Assembly (NCBI GenBank): GCA_037976565.1
Contig: CP137675.1
Location: forward strand, 7,220,272 to 7,284,271
Length of the DNA stretch: 64,000 nucleotides
DNA from: Mesocentrotus franciscanus
Taxonomy: Eukaryota; Echinodermata; Echinoidea; Camarodonta; Strongylocentrotidae
Direction of reading: 5' to 3'
A program made the position numbers and the translations under genes. How positions within the stretch are numbered: the first letter of the stretch is position 1; every line of letters starts with the position of its first letter. A model generated the notes under the pieces. It did not search any database. It was not told where the DNA came from and was given only the letters and a program-made list of their open reading frames with translations. This document shows, one piece after another, positions 24,661-35,069 of this stretch.

Positions 24661-26090
24661 ACCTCAGTCCTTGCTCTCTATAGATCTATGACCCGTAACG
24701 CCCTTTTCTCCTACCTCCTTCACCTCAATCGCTTCCTCTTTCTACTTTCCCCTATAACTCCTTCGTCATGTTTCCTAAAATAGAAAATTGAATCTGCATC
24801 TTAATTTCCCTTTGCTATACGATATGTTTCGGTAATCGAACATTTTCTGTTTCAGCATATCTTTCTGGTAGAACTGTTACAGAACTCTTCTCCAAGCCCC
24901 CATCCCCCTTTTCACAAATGGCAAATAAAAAAATAAAAAAACACTTCCCGCCAAAACAGAAAACAGGTGTACTTGTAGGTCACAGGGAATCTGAATGATT
25001 GTCAGATCGTGTTTATAATTATTGAACCAATAAATAAACGAATGTAGACGAATATTGATCGGATAAGTTATAGTTCGAATGATTCCGCCGAAAGACTCAA
25101 CATGGAGATATTATACCCCGAACATGTTTGAGATGGGTTGTACTTTAATATCATATTTTGATTCAATCGAGGCCCAATAACATAATATTTAATAATGAAT
25201 TGTCATCTCATTCGAAGACCAATATCAATATTGGAAGAACGTTTTTTGTATGATGACAGTAAATAACTTTATTGCTATCAATAATACTTGTCCATCCTTT
25301 TGATATCAAAATGAAGTCGAGGGCACGTGAACTTTTTCGGGGGAGATCATGATTCTTGATTTCTCATCAAGCACGCAAACATCAATTGATGAGGAGCAGC
25401 ACTGTAGGAAGAATGTTAAAAAAGACATGGCAAGGATAACAGAGATCGCATGATGAAATATGAGATTAACAAATGCTTTCAGCCAGAAGGCATACAACTT
25501 TCAAAAGATTTCATCTTCTTTTCCTTTCTTTTTGTTATTTTTGCCGCCAGGCGAGTCGAGTGCATCACAATCAGGTAGGTTATGATTAATCTATCATCTA
25601 GGGGTTTCTTCGAAATTCACCTGGGCTTGGCAGAGCTTGTGTCTCTGTCGTAAAGACATCTTGAGATGTCATAACCATCTGGAGATCTCGCAACAAACCA
25701 GGGAAATACTATCATTCAAATTCAAGTTTTACCTTGTCCATTTAATCATCGTAATCCTATTGACATGTATATGATAAAGTCATCATCAGCTTGGAAGGCA
25801 TCGATGGCAGCTTGGAATAGTTTGGAATGTCTTATTACAAGATCACAAGTTTGTATGTGTATCTGGTATACAATGTTGGATTGGATTAAGAGGGTGAGGA
25901 GGTGACGTGGGGTGGGCTGAGAGGGTAAGAAGAAGAATTGAGGGGAGCGGGGAAAAAAGACTAGAAACGAGGAATGCTCAGGAAGATTGAAAAGACAATG
26001 AACGATGAATTGTAAGACGGGTCTAACACGAGTTAAAACGAGTGTTAGCATCTTATAGCAGTACAAATGATTATAGTTTAGATACCTGTT
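24661..26090. other. Unassigned sequence
   Basis: I saw nothing assignable. The 126-codon reverse-strand frame at 25746-26126 overlaps the LINE relic downstream in antisense and is probably chance. Confidence 0.4.
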
Positions 26091-26320
26091 TGAATTTAGA
26101 TACACCTGCCAGGGCATTGAGGTCAACCAGTGAGCCTCTCCGTCTCACATATTCAGTTACCCGCACATTAGCAGGTGACAGGACATTTACTGTATCTGCT
26201 TAAAAATACTGGAATGATCTACCACTTAGAATTAGGAAGTCTCCATCAGTTATTACCCTCAGAAAGGCCTTCAAAACACATCTGTTTTGCAGTTTGTAGT
26301 TGTAGTTGTAGTTGTAAGTT
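26091..26320 (+). pseudogene. LINE 3'-terminal coding relic
   Basis: One plus-strand frame from about 26105 to 26287 reads PARALRSTSEPLRL, then GDRTFTVSA, one stop, then KYWNDLPLRIRKSP and TLRKAFKTHLF. This arrangement (PARALRSS, GDR.FSVAAP..WN.LP, FK..LKTHLF) is the well-conserved C-terminal tail of many CR1/L2-type LINE proteins. Only this tail survives, so it is a 5'-truncated insertion. A (GTAGTT)n tail at about 26297-26316 follows. It belongs to a different family from the LINE at 2-3.8 kb, whose C-terminal region differs. Confidence 0.82.
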
Positions 26321-26529
26321 TTTCATATTATATGTATTTATGTCATTTTGATTTAGAGATTAACTTCTTAACCTGGTCATCAGATTTAGGCTTGCCCGTA
26401 CTCAGTGTTTCCACATTCTTTATTTCCTGGGGAGCATGGTAGCAAGGTGACACTATACAAATGCACACCAACGTGACCAGGGGCAGCGATTTCTTTTTAT
26501 GACCGGGGGGGGGGACGAAATGAGAGGGA

Positions 26530-26576
26530 AATCTGTATTCCGTCGGTATCACGGTGATACCAACGGAATACAGATT
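26530..26576. repeat. 47-bp near-perfect palindrome
   Basis: AATCTGTATTCCGTCGGTAT (left, from 26530) pairs with ATACCAACGGAATACAGATT (right, to 26576) with essentially one mismatch and almost no loop. It lies just upstream of a GCGAGTGAGCGTAGCGACCGAGCG-type repeat phrase (about 26615-26638) that looks like part of a dispersed repeat. Confidence 0.9.
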
Positions 26577-26639
26577 TTCTACAATATTTACTTGTACATT
26601 TTGAAGGATACTATGCGAGTGAGCGTAGCGACCGAGCGA

Positions 26640-27845
26640 GAAGATTTTTTGCATTTTTGTTTGTCTAAACGCTGCACTCTTGGGCCCTCCAGAGCCTAAA
26701 AGTGTGTTGCAGTCTTTAGTCAGTATTTGCTATACATTTTTCTTCGGCACTTTTCAAATTTCCAAAACTGAGGGGGACGTGACCCCCCGTCCCTGAACAT
26801 GACAAAATTAGTTTACTAAACTACAATTGTGGTCGCAAACGACCTACTACCCATTTAATACATGGGTAGATGGCAGCAATGACGGTAAAATGCAAAACCA
26901 GGAGAAACTAGAAGAAAAAAACCGGAGTGGCTGAGGGGAATAAACGGAGATTCTGGAGGAGAAAGCAAAACAAGTTTTAATATTGTCAAATTTGTTAGGG
27001 ACTGAGAAGCTATCACATCTGAGATCAAATTCTTCGCAGCGTGCATAACAACTTAAAATCTAACTTCTTGTTGCCATCATAGCCACAGTGAGTTATTTCT
27101 TTTAGTTGCCACTGTATAGTTTACGGCGATGAGTGGTTTTAACTATTTATTTTAGCTTCATGACGATCATTTGTAGTCATTTTGCTCATGGTCATTGTCA
27201 AAATTTTGGACACGGATGTTGACAGGAAGTTTTGAATTCCTTACGGGACACGATACTTTCTGCCATTACATCTAAGATCAGGATAAACATTATTAAATGA
27301 AACTACGATCTAGCTTGGTTTTGTATTTACCCATATTCTGAACAATCGTGCAAAACAAGCTGCAAAATCGAAGGCAGAGAGGATAAAATAGAATATCATA
27401 TTTCTAAATTATTTAATCGGTAAACGATCAGCTTTCTCATGCACTTACTCATATTCATACTTTTTTCTTTCTTCTTGTCTCACTTTTCGATGAAAATCGA
27501 GGTTGAGTTCCCACGAAATTGCGTAATAAAAAATATCACAATAGATGCTTCCAATGCGTTAATGGTCCTATGTTTGATCGGTTTCGTTCGGAAGGTAATT
27601 GATGAAGGAAGTAAAACAAGTTTTGAACAGTTCTTAATATAGATCATACGAGGAGTCGTGCGTCGTTAACGTAATAATCGTGTTATAATAATCTTCATGA
27701 ACGCTGGTTTAAAAAAAAAGGCTCATATATGGCGATTGAACAGAAGGAAGGGGTACTTTATTTTATTTAGGGGCATTCAGGCTACATGAATATTTACCTG
27801 AAAGTGTCGTTTCTATTCCATATATCAGCAAAAAAAAAAGCATGA
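26640..27845. other. Unassigned sequence
   Basis: Nothing assignable was seen. The GGGGGACGTGACCCCCC piece near 26770-26788 is a short palindrome. Confidence 0.4.
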
Positions 27846-28062
27846 TTTAAGAGAGAAAGAGAGACAGAGAGAGAGAGAGATAGAGAGACAGAGAGAGAGA
27901 AGGAGTAAGATAGAGAGGGAGAGAGAGAGAGAGAGAGAGAGGTGAGAGAGAGGAGGAGAATGAGTGATAGAGAGAGAGAGAGAGAGAGAGAAAGAAGGGG
28001 AGAGAGAGTGAGAGAGAGAGAATGTGTGAGAGAGAGAGAGAGAGAGAGAGAGGGGTGGTGGT
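27846..28062. repeat. GA microsatellite
   Basis: Over 200 bp of imperfect (GA)n with scattered T, A and G interruptions. Confidence 0.93.
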
Positions 28063-28394
28063 GGGGGGTGACGGGTTCACTTCCATCATGTTAAAAAGGA
28101 ACTCAACCAACCCAGCGGTCAATGACATCGTGATTGAGTCGTCAATATTATATTTTACCCAACAGGTGACTGCTCATTATTTTCTGAAAAGCGAATCGTG
28201 AAGCGGTGATCGCGGACGACCGGGGAGCAAGGAGGAACAGGTGGATGAACTAGAGGTCGAGTATCGAATATATTCTTTGAAGGAGCCATCTTCATGGAGC
28301 ATGTATTCGGAATTCATCATTTGTCTGTCTTTCACCTTTCTGACTTTGAGCAGACGATATAATCTATGAATTAAAATACATAGATGAATTTGAA

Positions 28395-28562
28395 CTCGGA
28401 GATTGAGAGAGTGGAGAAGAGAAATGAAGAGACATAGAGGGTGTGAGTTAGAGATAGAGAGAGTGAGAGATGGGGAGAGATATATATAGAGAGAGAAGAT
28501 TTTGTGAGAAAAAATTAGAGAAATTAACAGAGGTAACAGAGAGAGAGAGAGAGAGAGATAGG
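28395..28562. repeat. GA-rich microsatellite
   Basis: Imperfect GA repeats with a short TATATA patch (about 28481-28488). The cleanest run is about 28540-28558. Confidence 0.88.
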
Positions 28563-29110
28563 GAGTGAAAGAGAAGGATCAAGGAATTAATGAGAAGAGG
28601 AAACGAAATTGAAATTTTTTTTTGTTCAACAAAACAGCTGAAGATGATAAAATGAATTAATAATGATATTCCTTACCAAAATTGTAAAAGTTGATACAAC
28701 GTAATACATCGAAAGAAGATGATCAAAAGATTAACGGAAACATACAAAAGATTGACAAAACATACTGATATATAAAAATTGCCGTTTTCGCATCGCTTTC
28801 TTAAACCCTGGACGCCGAGGGTTTGGTGACATTCAACGATAAGAAATACTCTTTTTCCACCTGAAGTGCATATACAACACATCATGACAGACTTGGGATA
28901 AAATTTCACCATGTAAACATTTCGAGTTTCTTATTGCAAGCGGATTTACCAAGAATATGCAGTTTGAAATGTCATTAAGTGTTTATTCAGTAGTAGGCTA
29001 CGATCATACTTCCGACACCTTCCTTAAAATAAAATGTTGATAAACAAATTTTGACACACATCGTCAGGAAAATAGCAACAGATAAGCTAAAGAAAATAAT
29101 ACAATTAATA
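28563..29110. other. Unassigned AT-rich sequence
   Basis: Nothing assignable was seen. Confidence 0.45.
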
Positions 29111-29180
29111 ATTAGCTCTCCCTCCCTCCTTTTCTCCCTCTCTTCCTCCTCCCTTCTCTCTCTTCTCTCTCTCTCTCCTC

Positions 29181-29228
<48 letters not shown>

Positions 29229-29248
29229 AACTCTCTCTCTCACACTCG
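29111..29248. repeat. CT microsatellite
   Basis: CT repeats with CTCC interruptions, the longest clean runs at about 29178-29206 and 29211-29228. Confidence 0.93.
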
Positions 29249-29659
29249 CACTATTTGAATATGAAGTTGAGGGGTTTGGGCGGGGTTTGGGCGTTCCATT
29301 AATATTATTGCTACCTACCGGGGAGTTCGTGGGAAGGAGCCATCTCAAGTCAGACGGGGAAAAAATGGAAATTGGATCGTAGGAATGCAAAGTTTAGGGT
29401 GGGTCCTAGTTGACGTCTATTGGGGGAGCTTCCGGGGGAGGCAGTGATGGTGATGTGGTAAAAGAAATGGATGGGGGAGCTGACATGTGTTGTTAGCGAG
29501 CTGTGCCTGCGGCCTGTGGCGTTAGCCACAAAGCTATGAACCATTTTAAAATACATTCAAGATTCCCTCTCGCCAGTTTTAAAACGATTTGTTTGCCTTT
29601 TTTGATTTTAGTTTCCTTAACCTATTCACTATCTATTAACAGTCCCCACCTATCCTTCT

Positions 29660-30000
29660 CCAATCTGTAAACAACTTGGGTAGAGTTTTACTTGTCACAT
29701 AAAAGGGTCCTTAACTTGCACGAGGGAATACAAAGGGTCTTTCACATTCAGATCTATATAATAGAACCCCCCCGTCTTTAATGAAAGTAAAAGACGTTCA
29801 ATAGGGGCTTACATCTCGCATACATACCCGAGCAGAATCAGCTGGTGCTCAACACAGACCCGCAGGCTTAGGGAAAGAGCTCCATTAAGTTATTTCGTTT
29901 GTTTATTTAGTTTAGTATATGGGATGCTTTGTTTCTAATAAAATCAACATGGTTACGACCGCCGAGCCATGAATTATCTACTGCTTCTTGTCCTAAAACT
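29660..30000 (+). repeat. Old direct duplication, copy 1
   Basis: Matches 30121-30500 in the same order along most of its length. Shared blocks include CTGTAAAC near the start, ACTTGTCA..ATAAAAGGG (from 29690), TTTCACATTC.(A/G)ATCTAT, AGAATCA.CT.GTG.TCAAC, AGAGCTCCA and CATGAATTATCTACTG.TTCTTG at the end. Both copies are AT-rich with no coding evidence. The 62-codon frame at 29969-30157 crosses the boundary. Confidence 0.85.
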
Positions 30001-30120
30001 AAAGTGTGGCTTACTCTACCAGCCGCCGGCTACCAATTCTGTACTGCATTCAAATTTCCAACATTTTAATGAGTGTTCAATTTGCTTTCCCTTTCTTATT
30101 CAGTCCCATGCAAGCATTTT

Positions 30121-30500
30121 TCAGTCTGTAAACTACTTTTCAATATGCAAACAATAATAGCCAGCCATTTACTTGTCATAATAAAAGGGCCCTACAACTT
30201 GCATGAGGTAAAACAAAAGGTATTTCACATTCGAATCTATTAAAAGCATCCCACCGTATTGAAAGAAATATAGAAGGGGTTCAATTACGCCTAGCTGGTC
30301 TGGATTCCCGAAAAGAATCACCTAGTGGTCAACAAACACACGTGAACTTGGACATAGAGCTCCAATCAGTTAATTATTTCTTTATTTATCTATTAATTCT
30401 GACAGGGTATTTATTGATCTCAGGTATATTGGATGCTCTGTTTCAAGTACAATCGAGACTACCGAGTCATGAATTATCTACTGTTTCTTGACATAAAAAT
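30121..30500 (+). repeat. Old direct duplication, copy 2
   Basis: This is the second copy of 29660-30000. The offset is about 481 bp at the start and 500 bp at the end, so the copies have diverged by substitutions and small indels. It is either a tandem segmental duplication or two insertions of one non-coding repeat family. Confidence 0.85.
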
Positions 30501-32389
30501 GTTTGGTCTCTAAGGAGAATTCATCTTTCTTTCTTTTTTTTTTTGGAGGGGTCGCGTGAAAGCCACCACAGACACGCTAGTGATAAAACATAAAGAATGC
30601 GAAACAAAAGAATGTTGAAGAAGAAGGATACGTACATTGTTGGTCCATCAATTTATAGAACTATAGGCAGCTAAGGTAGTAGCTGGAGCACGAGCAATCC
30701 CTTTATGCAATATGCATTAGTACTTATAGTGGTGTTAGAAATAGTAAATTCAGGTACAGATTTATCTTAACGAGCTTTACGATTCACTAATAGGCAAGAA
30801 CAGCATATGAAGAAAGTTCTTTGTATTTCATATCATCTTATAATAAATCAATGCACATTATTTTGCGGGTGAGCTAATTCGCTGTGACTGGCATTGCTTC
30901 CAAGATGTTTGGCATCTGAGAAACCCGGATGATGATTAGGGCACATAATCCCATTAAACCGATCGTCATATGGAAAAATAATTTCATGCTATCAGATTCC
31001 CAGGCACGCAGAAGGGAAATGTTTTTTGAAATGATTGTGCATCTATAACATCAAACTTGCTTGTAGTCAAGACGGCTGTAATTTGACATGAATACTTCTC
31101 ATCGACAAAATGACGAAAGAACAAGCCCTTCAAAATATTTAATGATTAAAAAGCTGACTGGAAGTATATATTAAAGTGCGGGTTCAAAGAAAATCACAAA
31201 TATGGCAAATAACATATTACTAGAAACTGGTAAGCTAATAGATGGCCATCGTACAAGTTGTAGGTCAACTTCAAATCGGATGATTTATAAAAATACAAAT
31301 AAAACCACCTCCATAGCATCTGGGATATGCGAGAGATTCGCCAGAAAAATAACGATGTTTTAATGCCGTCACAATATGAACTAATCCTGCCCAAGCAGAC
31401 GACATCCCATAAAGAATGAACATAATTGCAATGCTATTATTTCTCAAATTATAATGAGTTTAGTGTATATAAATGTGATGGAATTTTACACCATTCAAAA
31501 GGGATATGACCCCGATTCTGATAACTAAATTCTTTTGTTTGTAAATACACAGGATAGGGGTTAATGAACAATCAAAGAAACCACACTTTCAAATTTAAAA
31601 CCCCTGGAATGAAAGCATGGACGCATTTGTTCCTCTTGAAACGCCGAACATACCGCGGTGTATGCAGCTGAAAATACAATGGCGTCTTATTTTGTTTACA
31701 AGCGACGGATTCCTTTATTTTTTATCGCTGCATTTTTCATCAAAATAATACCATGCGCGGGGTTTAGAGTGAGGCAATAGATTAAACATTTAGTCTGACG
31801 GTAGTGAAGTAAGAGAAATAACTGAAGAGAAGACGACGAAACAGGCACTGAAAATGTGTGAGATGTCATGGGACATCGTCTGCTTGTGCAAATCATGTTC
31901 AACATGTGACGTCACACATCTCAGCAGCGATCGGAGAGCATTTCAGGTGCTATGTCGGGGCTGTATTTAAGAGTTTTGTAATTGATAATAATCATTACTT
32001 CGAATGTTTCCAAGCATGGAATTTTGATAACCTTGTCAAATCAAAGTGTTACCTTTGCAATAATGACAATAAAGTTAGTTTTTAAAATCAATGAACCTGA
32101 TCTTTAATGTTGAAATATTGGAACGAGGCGCTGTGCGGAAATTCGTTCATGTTTGATTGAAAACATTTGTTGCGTTCTCATAAAATTGTGATGAGAAACC
32201 TCCAAAGGGATATTCCTGTTGTAGATCTTCTTTGGTACAAGGAATTATGATGAACCCTTTACGGCTTTCCTCTAAAGTTTTTATTTGTCATTAATGTACC
32301 ATTTGTATGCCTGTAGAGGACCGTATTGTCAACACGTAAACGGTTTCGTAGGAGCTGACGGTGCTGTCCTGTCCAAAAATTATGTTTCA
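30501..32389. other. Unassigned sequence
   Basis: I saw no gene or element. A TGACGTCA palindrome occurs at 31907-31914, but one such site is not evidence of regulation. Confidence 0.45.
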
Positions 32390-33190
32390 ACAAAAGAAGA
32401 GCTTGAGTCCAAAACGGGTTAGATCCACTTTTGACCGAAATTTTAGATAAAAATCTGCACCTGACCCATGACAATAAAATGCGCTATATTGCATTTATAA
32501 ATATTTTTCGACAGGTAGTCCATTTCGATTACTAAATTTCGTTTCATTCCAAAAAGGGGTTAAATCCAGACTCGTTTCATTTCAAAAGAAGTTAAACCAA
32601 ATGCCGCGATGATGAATTTGTTCATTTGAACCACGTTTCCTAAAGCTAAGTTTTTGCGTTTTTTTTTTGTTGAATATGGTGCGCTTACCAGTTTAGACGA
32701 TCAGCGTAAAAATGCAATAAAAGCAACATATTCAAATTATTTTTAACGAATATTTTTGGATTTAGCTCCTTTTGGAATGAAACATCTGAAAGCATTGTTT
32801 GTAGAGGAAAAAAAAAATTGGAAAAAAAATGAATCAATCTATAAACTTTGCAAAAGATGATGAAATACGTTCTGCTAGCAGTATTAATGAGTTTCGCATT
32901 GAATCTAAATCGTTAAAATTGGTTAAACGTGCAGAAGAGAGAGAGAGTCGACCGCAGTTTTTTTCTCCAAAAAGAGCAAAATCCTCAAAATTAAAATTAT
33001 AAGAAATTCTGGGAAAAAATGGAATTATTATTGCTAGATTTCTTAAAAGATGATAAAACTGATGTAAGGCAATATCCCTACCATAAAAAGAAAAGAAAAA
33101 AAGAAGCGATAACTTACAACAAAAAGTAGTAATAAAAAATCCTTGATTTAACCCAAAACGCCCCTTTTAGAATGAAAATTTTCACACAAA
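32390..33190. repeat. Cluster of related direct and inverted short repeats
   Basis: GTTTCATTCCAAAAAGGGGT, continuing to TTAAATCC (32541-32567), is inverted at 32759-32783 (GGATTTAG..CCTTTTGGAATGAAAC). It is repeated directly in diverged form at about 32573-32600 (CGTTTCATTTCAAAAG..TTAAACC) and again inverted at about 33145-33178 (TTTAACCC..CCCCTTTTAGAATGAAA). A related CCAAAACGGGTTAGATCC lies at about 32409-32426. This looks like a decayed foldback element or nested MITEs. Confidence 0.6.
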
Positions 33191-33389
33191 TAGGAATAAG
33201 TAATGAACTACATATATAGATACATGTATATAAATGAATTTAAAAGGTATATCAATTATTCCATCTGTACTTTATGATTATGGTATGTTATTTTTAGCAC
33301 ACGGGGTAAACATTGACCTCTGCGAGCAAAGTGAAGCGAGAGAGAAAATGAAATATATCATTCCATAATGACAACACATTAAAAAGGGG

Positions 33390-33450
33390 AAAGGGAAAAC
33401 GAAGAAAGAGAGAGGGAGAGAGAGAGGGAGAGAGAGAGAGGGGGCAGAGA

Positions 33451-33490
<40 letters not shown>

Positions 33491-33522
33491 TAGAGAGAGA
33501 GAGAGAGAGAGGGAGGGAGAAG
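33390..33522. repeat. GA microsatellite
   Basis: About 130 bp of GA repeats with GGGA interruptions. Confidence 0.93.
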
Positions 33523-34529
33523 AGCCACCGGTTGTTCAGGAAAAGGGAACTGGCTGGGGGACAAACTGCAATAAATGTCAGTCATGGTGGAAAAGGTCAC
33601 TTTCGAAGTAGGGGCACCTTTTAAAATGTCACCCCAAAACCGACATTGGCAATTTTAAAAGGATGCTATCCTAAGAAGGTATAAAGATAACTGCCATAAA
33701 ATATCAATAAGGACTCTTTCCTCTAATATTCCCGCCAGAAGAGAACAAACGGCACTTAAAAGCACGCGACGCTCCTTTACGATTTTAAAGGAAAGTTAAT
33801 GGTGTGGTCTTAGATATCAAGTTGTTGCAGTCCATTCAATGTCTTCATTCATATTTATATCATTGCGTTGAACAAGTCATCACTCAGGGGAAAAGAGAAA
33901 AAGACTAAAAAGGATGTTCCTTAAAAATGAAAATCGTGCAATATACAGATGTTCGTAAAAATCGTAGATGGTTGAAGCTTTATTCAATCGGATGACGACA
34001 GTATTGGAACATTCAGTATTGAAATCCTTTTACGCTTCACTGAGCACTCGTATACTTCTGAAAATTGGATCAAAGTGCATTGAAATGAGCGATTGCCTTC
34101 GCTTTATACGCTGTCAAAAATGTATATGTTATATTTTGCTCAGCCAAACAACTGTCAATTTCCATTTATAAGAGTGTGAAAGAAGTTAAGTATCTACATA
34201 ACTTGTAAGTGAAGTTTAAGTTGTAAATTTTGCTCTGATTACAGTTTTGTCAACGATCGCGGTTCAAAATAATTATTTAAAAAAGTAAGGGGAGTCTGCC
34301 TGTATATTGTCTCACTCATAACGTTTCCTTGTGGCCGATTTCTTTCCTTTTGTTATCTTGACCAGACGATTCGATCTGACATAATACAGAAGAAAAAACA
34401 GAGAATGTTGATGGAACCAACAAAAATCTCATTCCGCAGGGCCAAGAGGCGCAGACATACCCAGCGAGTGCGGTTTATACAAGGAGAGGTACGACACGGA
34501 CTCAATGCACTTCTATAATATAGCCTACG
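33523..34529. other. Unassigned sequence
   Basis: Nothing assignable was seen. Confidence 0.45.
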
Positions 34530-34870
34530 CGGTAGAGAGAGAAAGAAGAAGACGAAGAGCGAGAGAAAGATAGAGAGTGGAGACACAGAGAGAGAGAGAG
34601 AGAGAAAGAAAAGGGGGAGGGATGGAGAAATAAAGAAAGAAAGAGGGAGGAAAGAGAGATAAAGAGACACAGACAGACACAGACAGAGACAGATAGACAA
34701 AACCGGGGGGGGGGGTGGGAGATAGATAAGCAGATACAGGTAGTTTCGGTTATAGTAGAGAAAGAACAAATGAATGTAGAAAAAAAGACAGATAAATAGA
34801 AATATGAATAATAGGCAAACAAATATACAGAAAGGGGTTGCAGATAGAGAGAGAGAGAGAGAGAGACATG
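34530..34870. repeat. GA/GACA-rich tract with a G-run
   Basis: Imperfect GA and GACA repeats (about 34530-34700), a run of about 11 G residues near 34705-34715, then further GATA/GA sequence and a clean GA run at about 34847-34866. Reverse-strand Ser/Leu-rich frames (131-138 codons) are composition artefacts. Confidence 0.88.
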
Positions 34871-35069
34871 ATAGAGACTAAGTAGTAAGCTATTCAAAGA
34901 AAAGAGTTATTTTTATCAGACGACGATGTTGCGAGAAAAAAAAATCGATAGCATTAAGTGGAATCCCCTTGATTACTCAAGGAGAAATGCAATACTATCT
35001 TAAAATGTACAAATTGTCTGGATTTCTACTGATCCTCATGTTCCTGTGTAATCGATCTTATTCAAGAAC

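Noticed and set aside
31907..31914. TGACGTCA cAMP-response-type site
   Set aside because: One 8-bp site in 64 kb, with no promoter or gene nearby.
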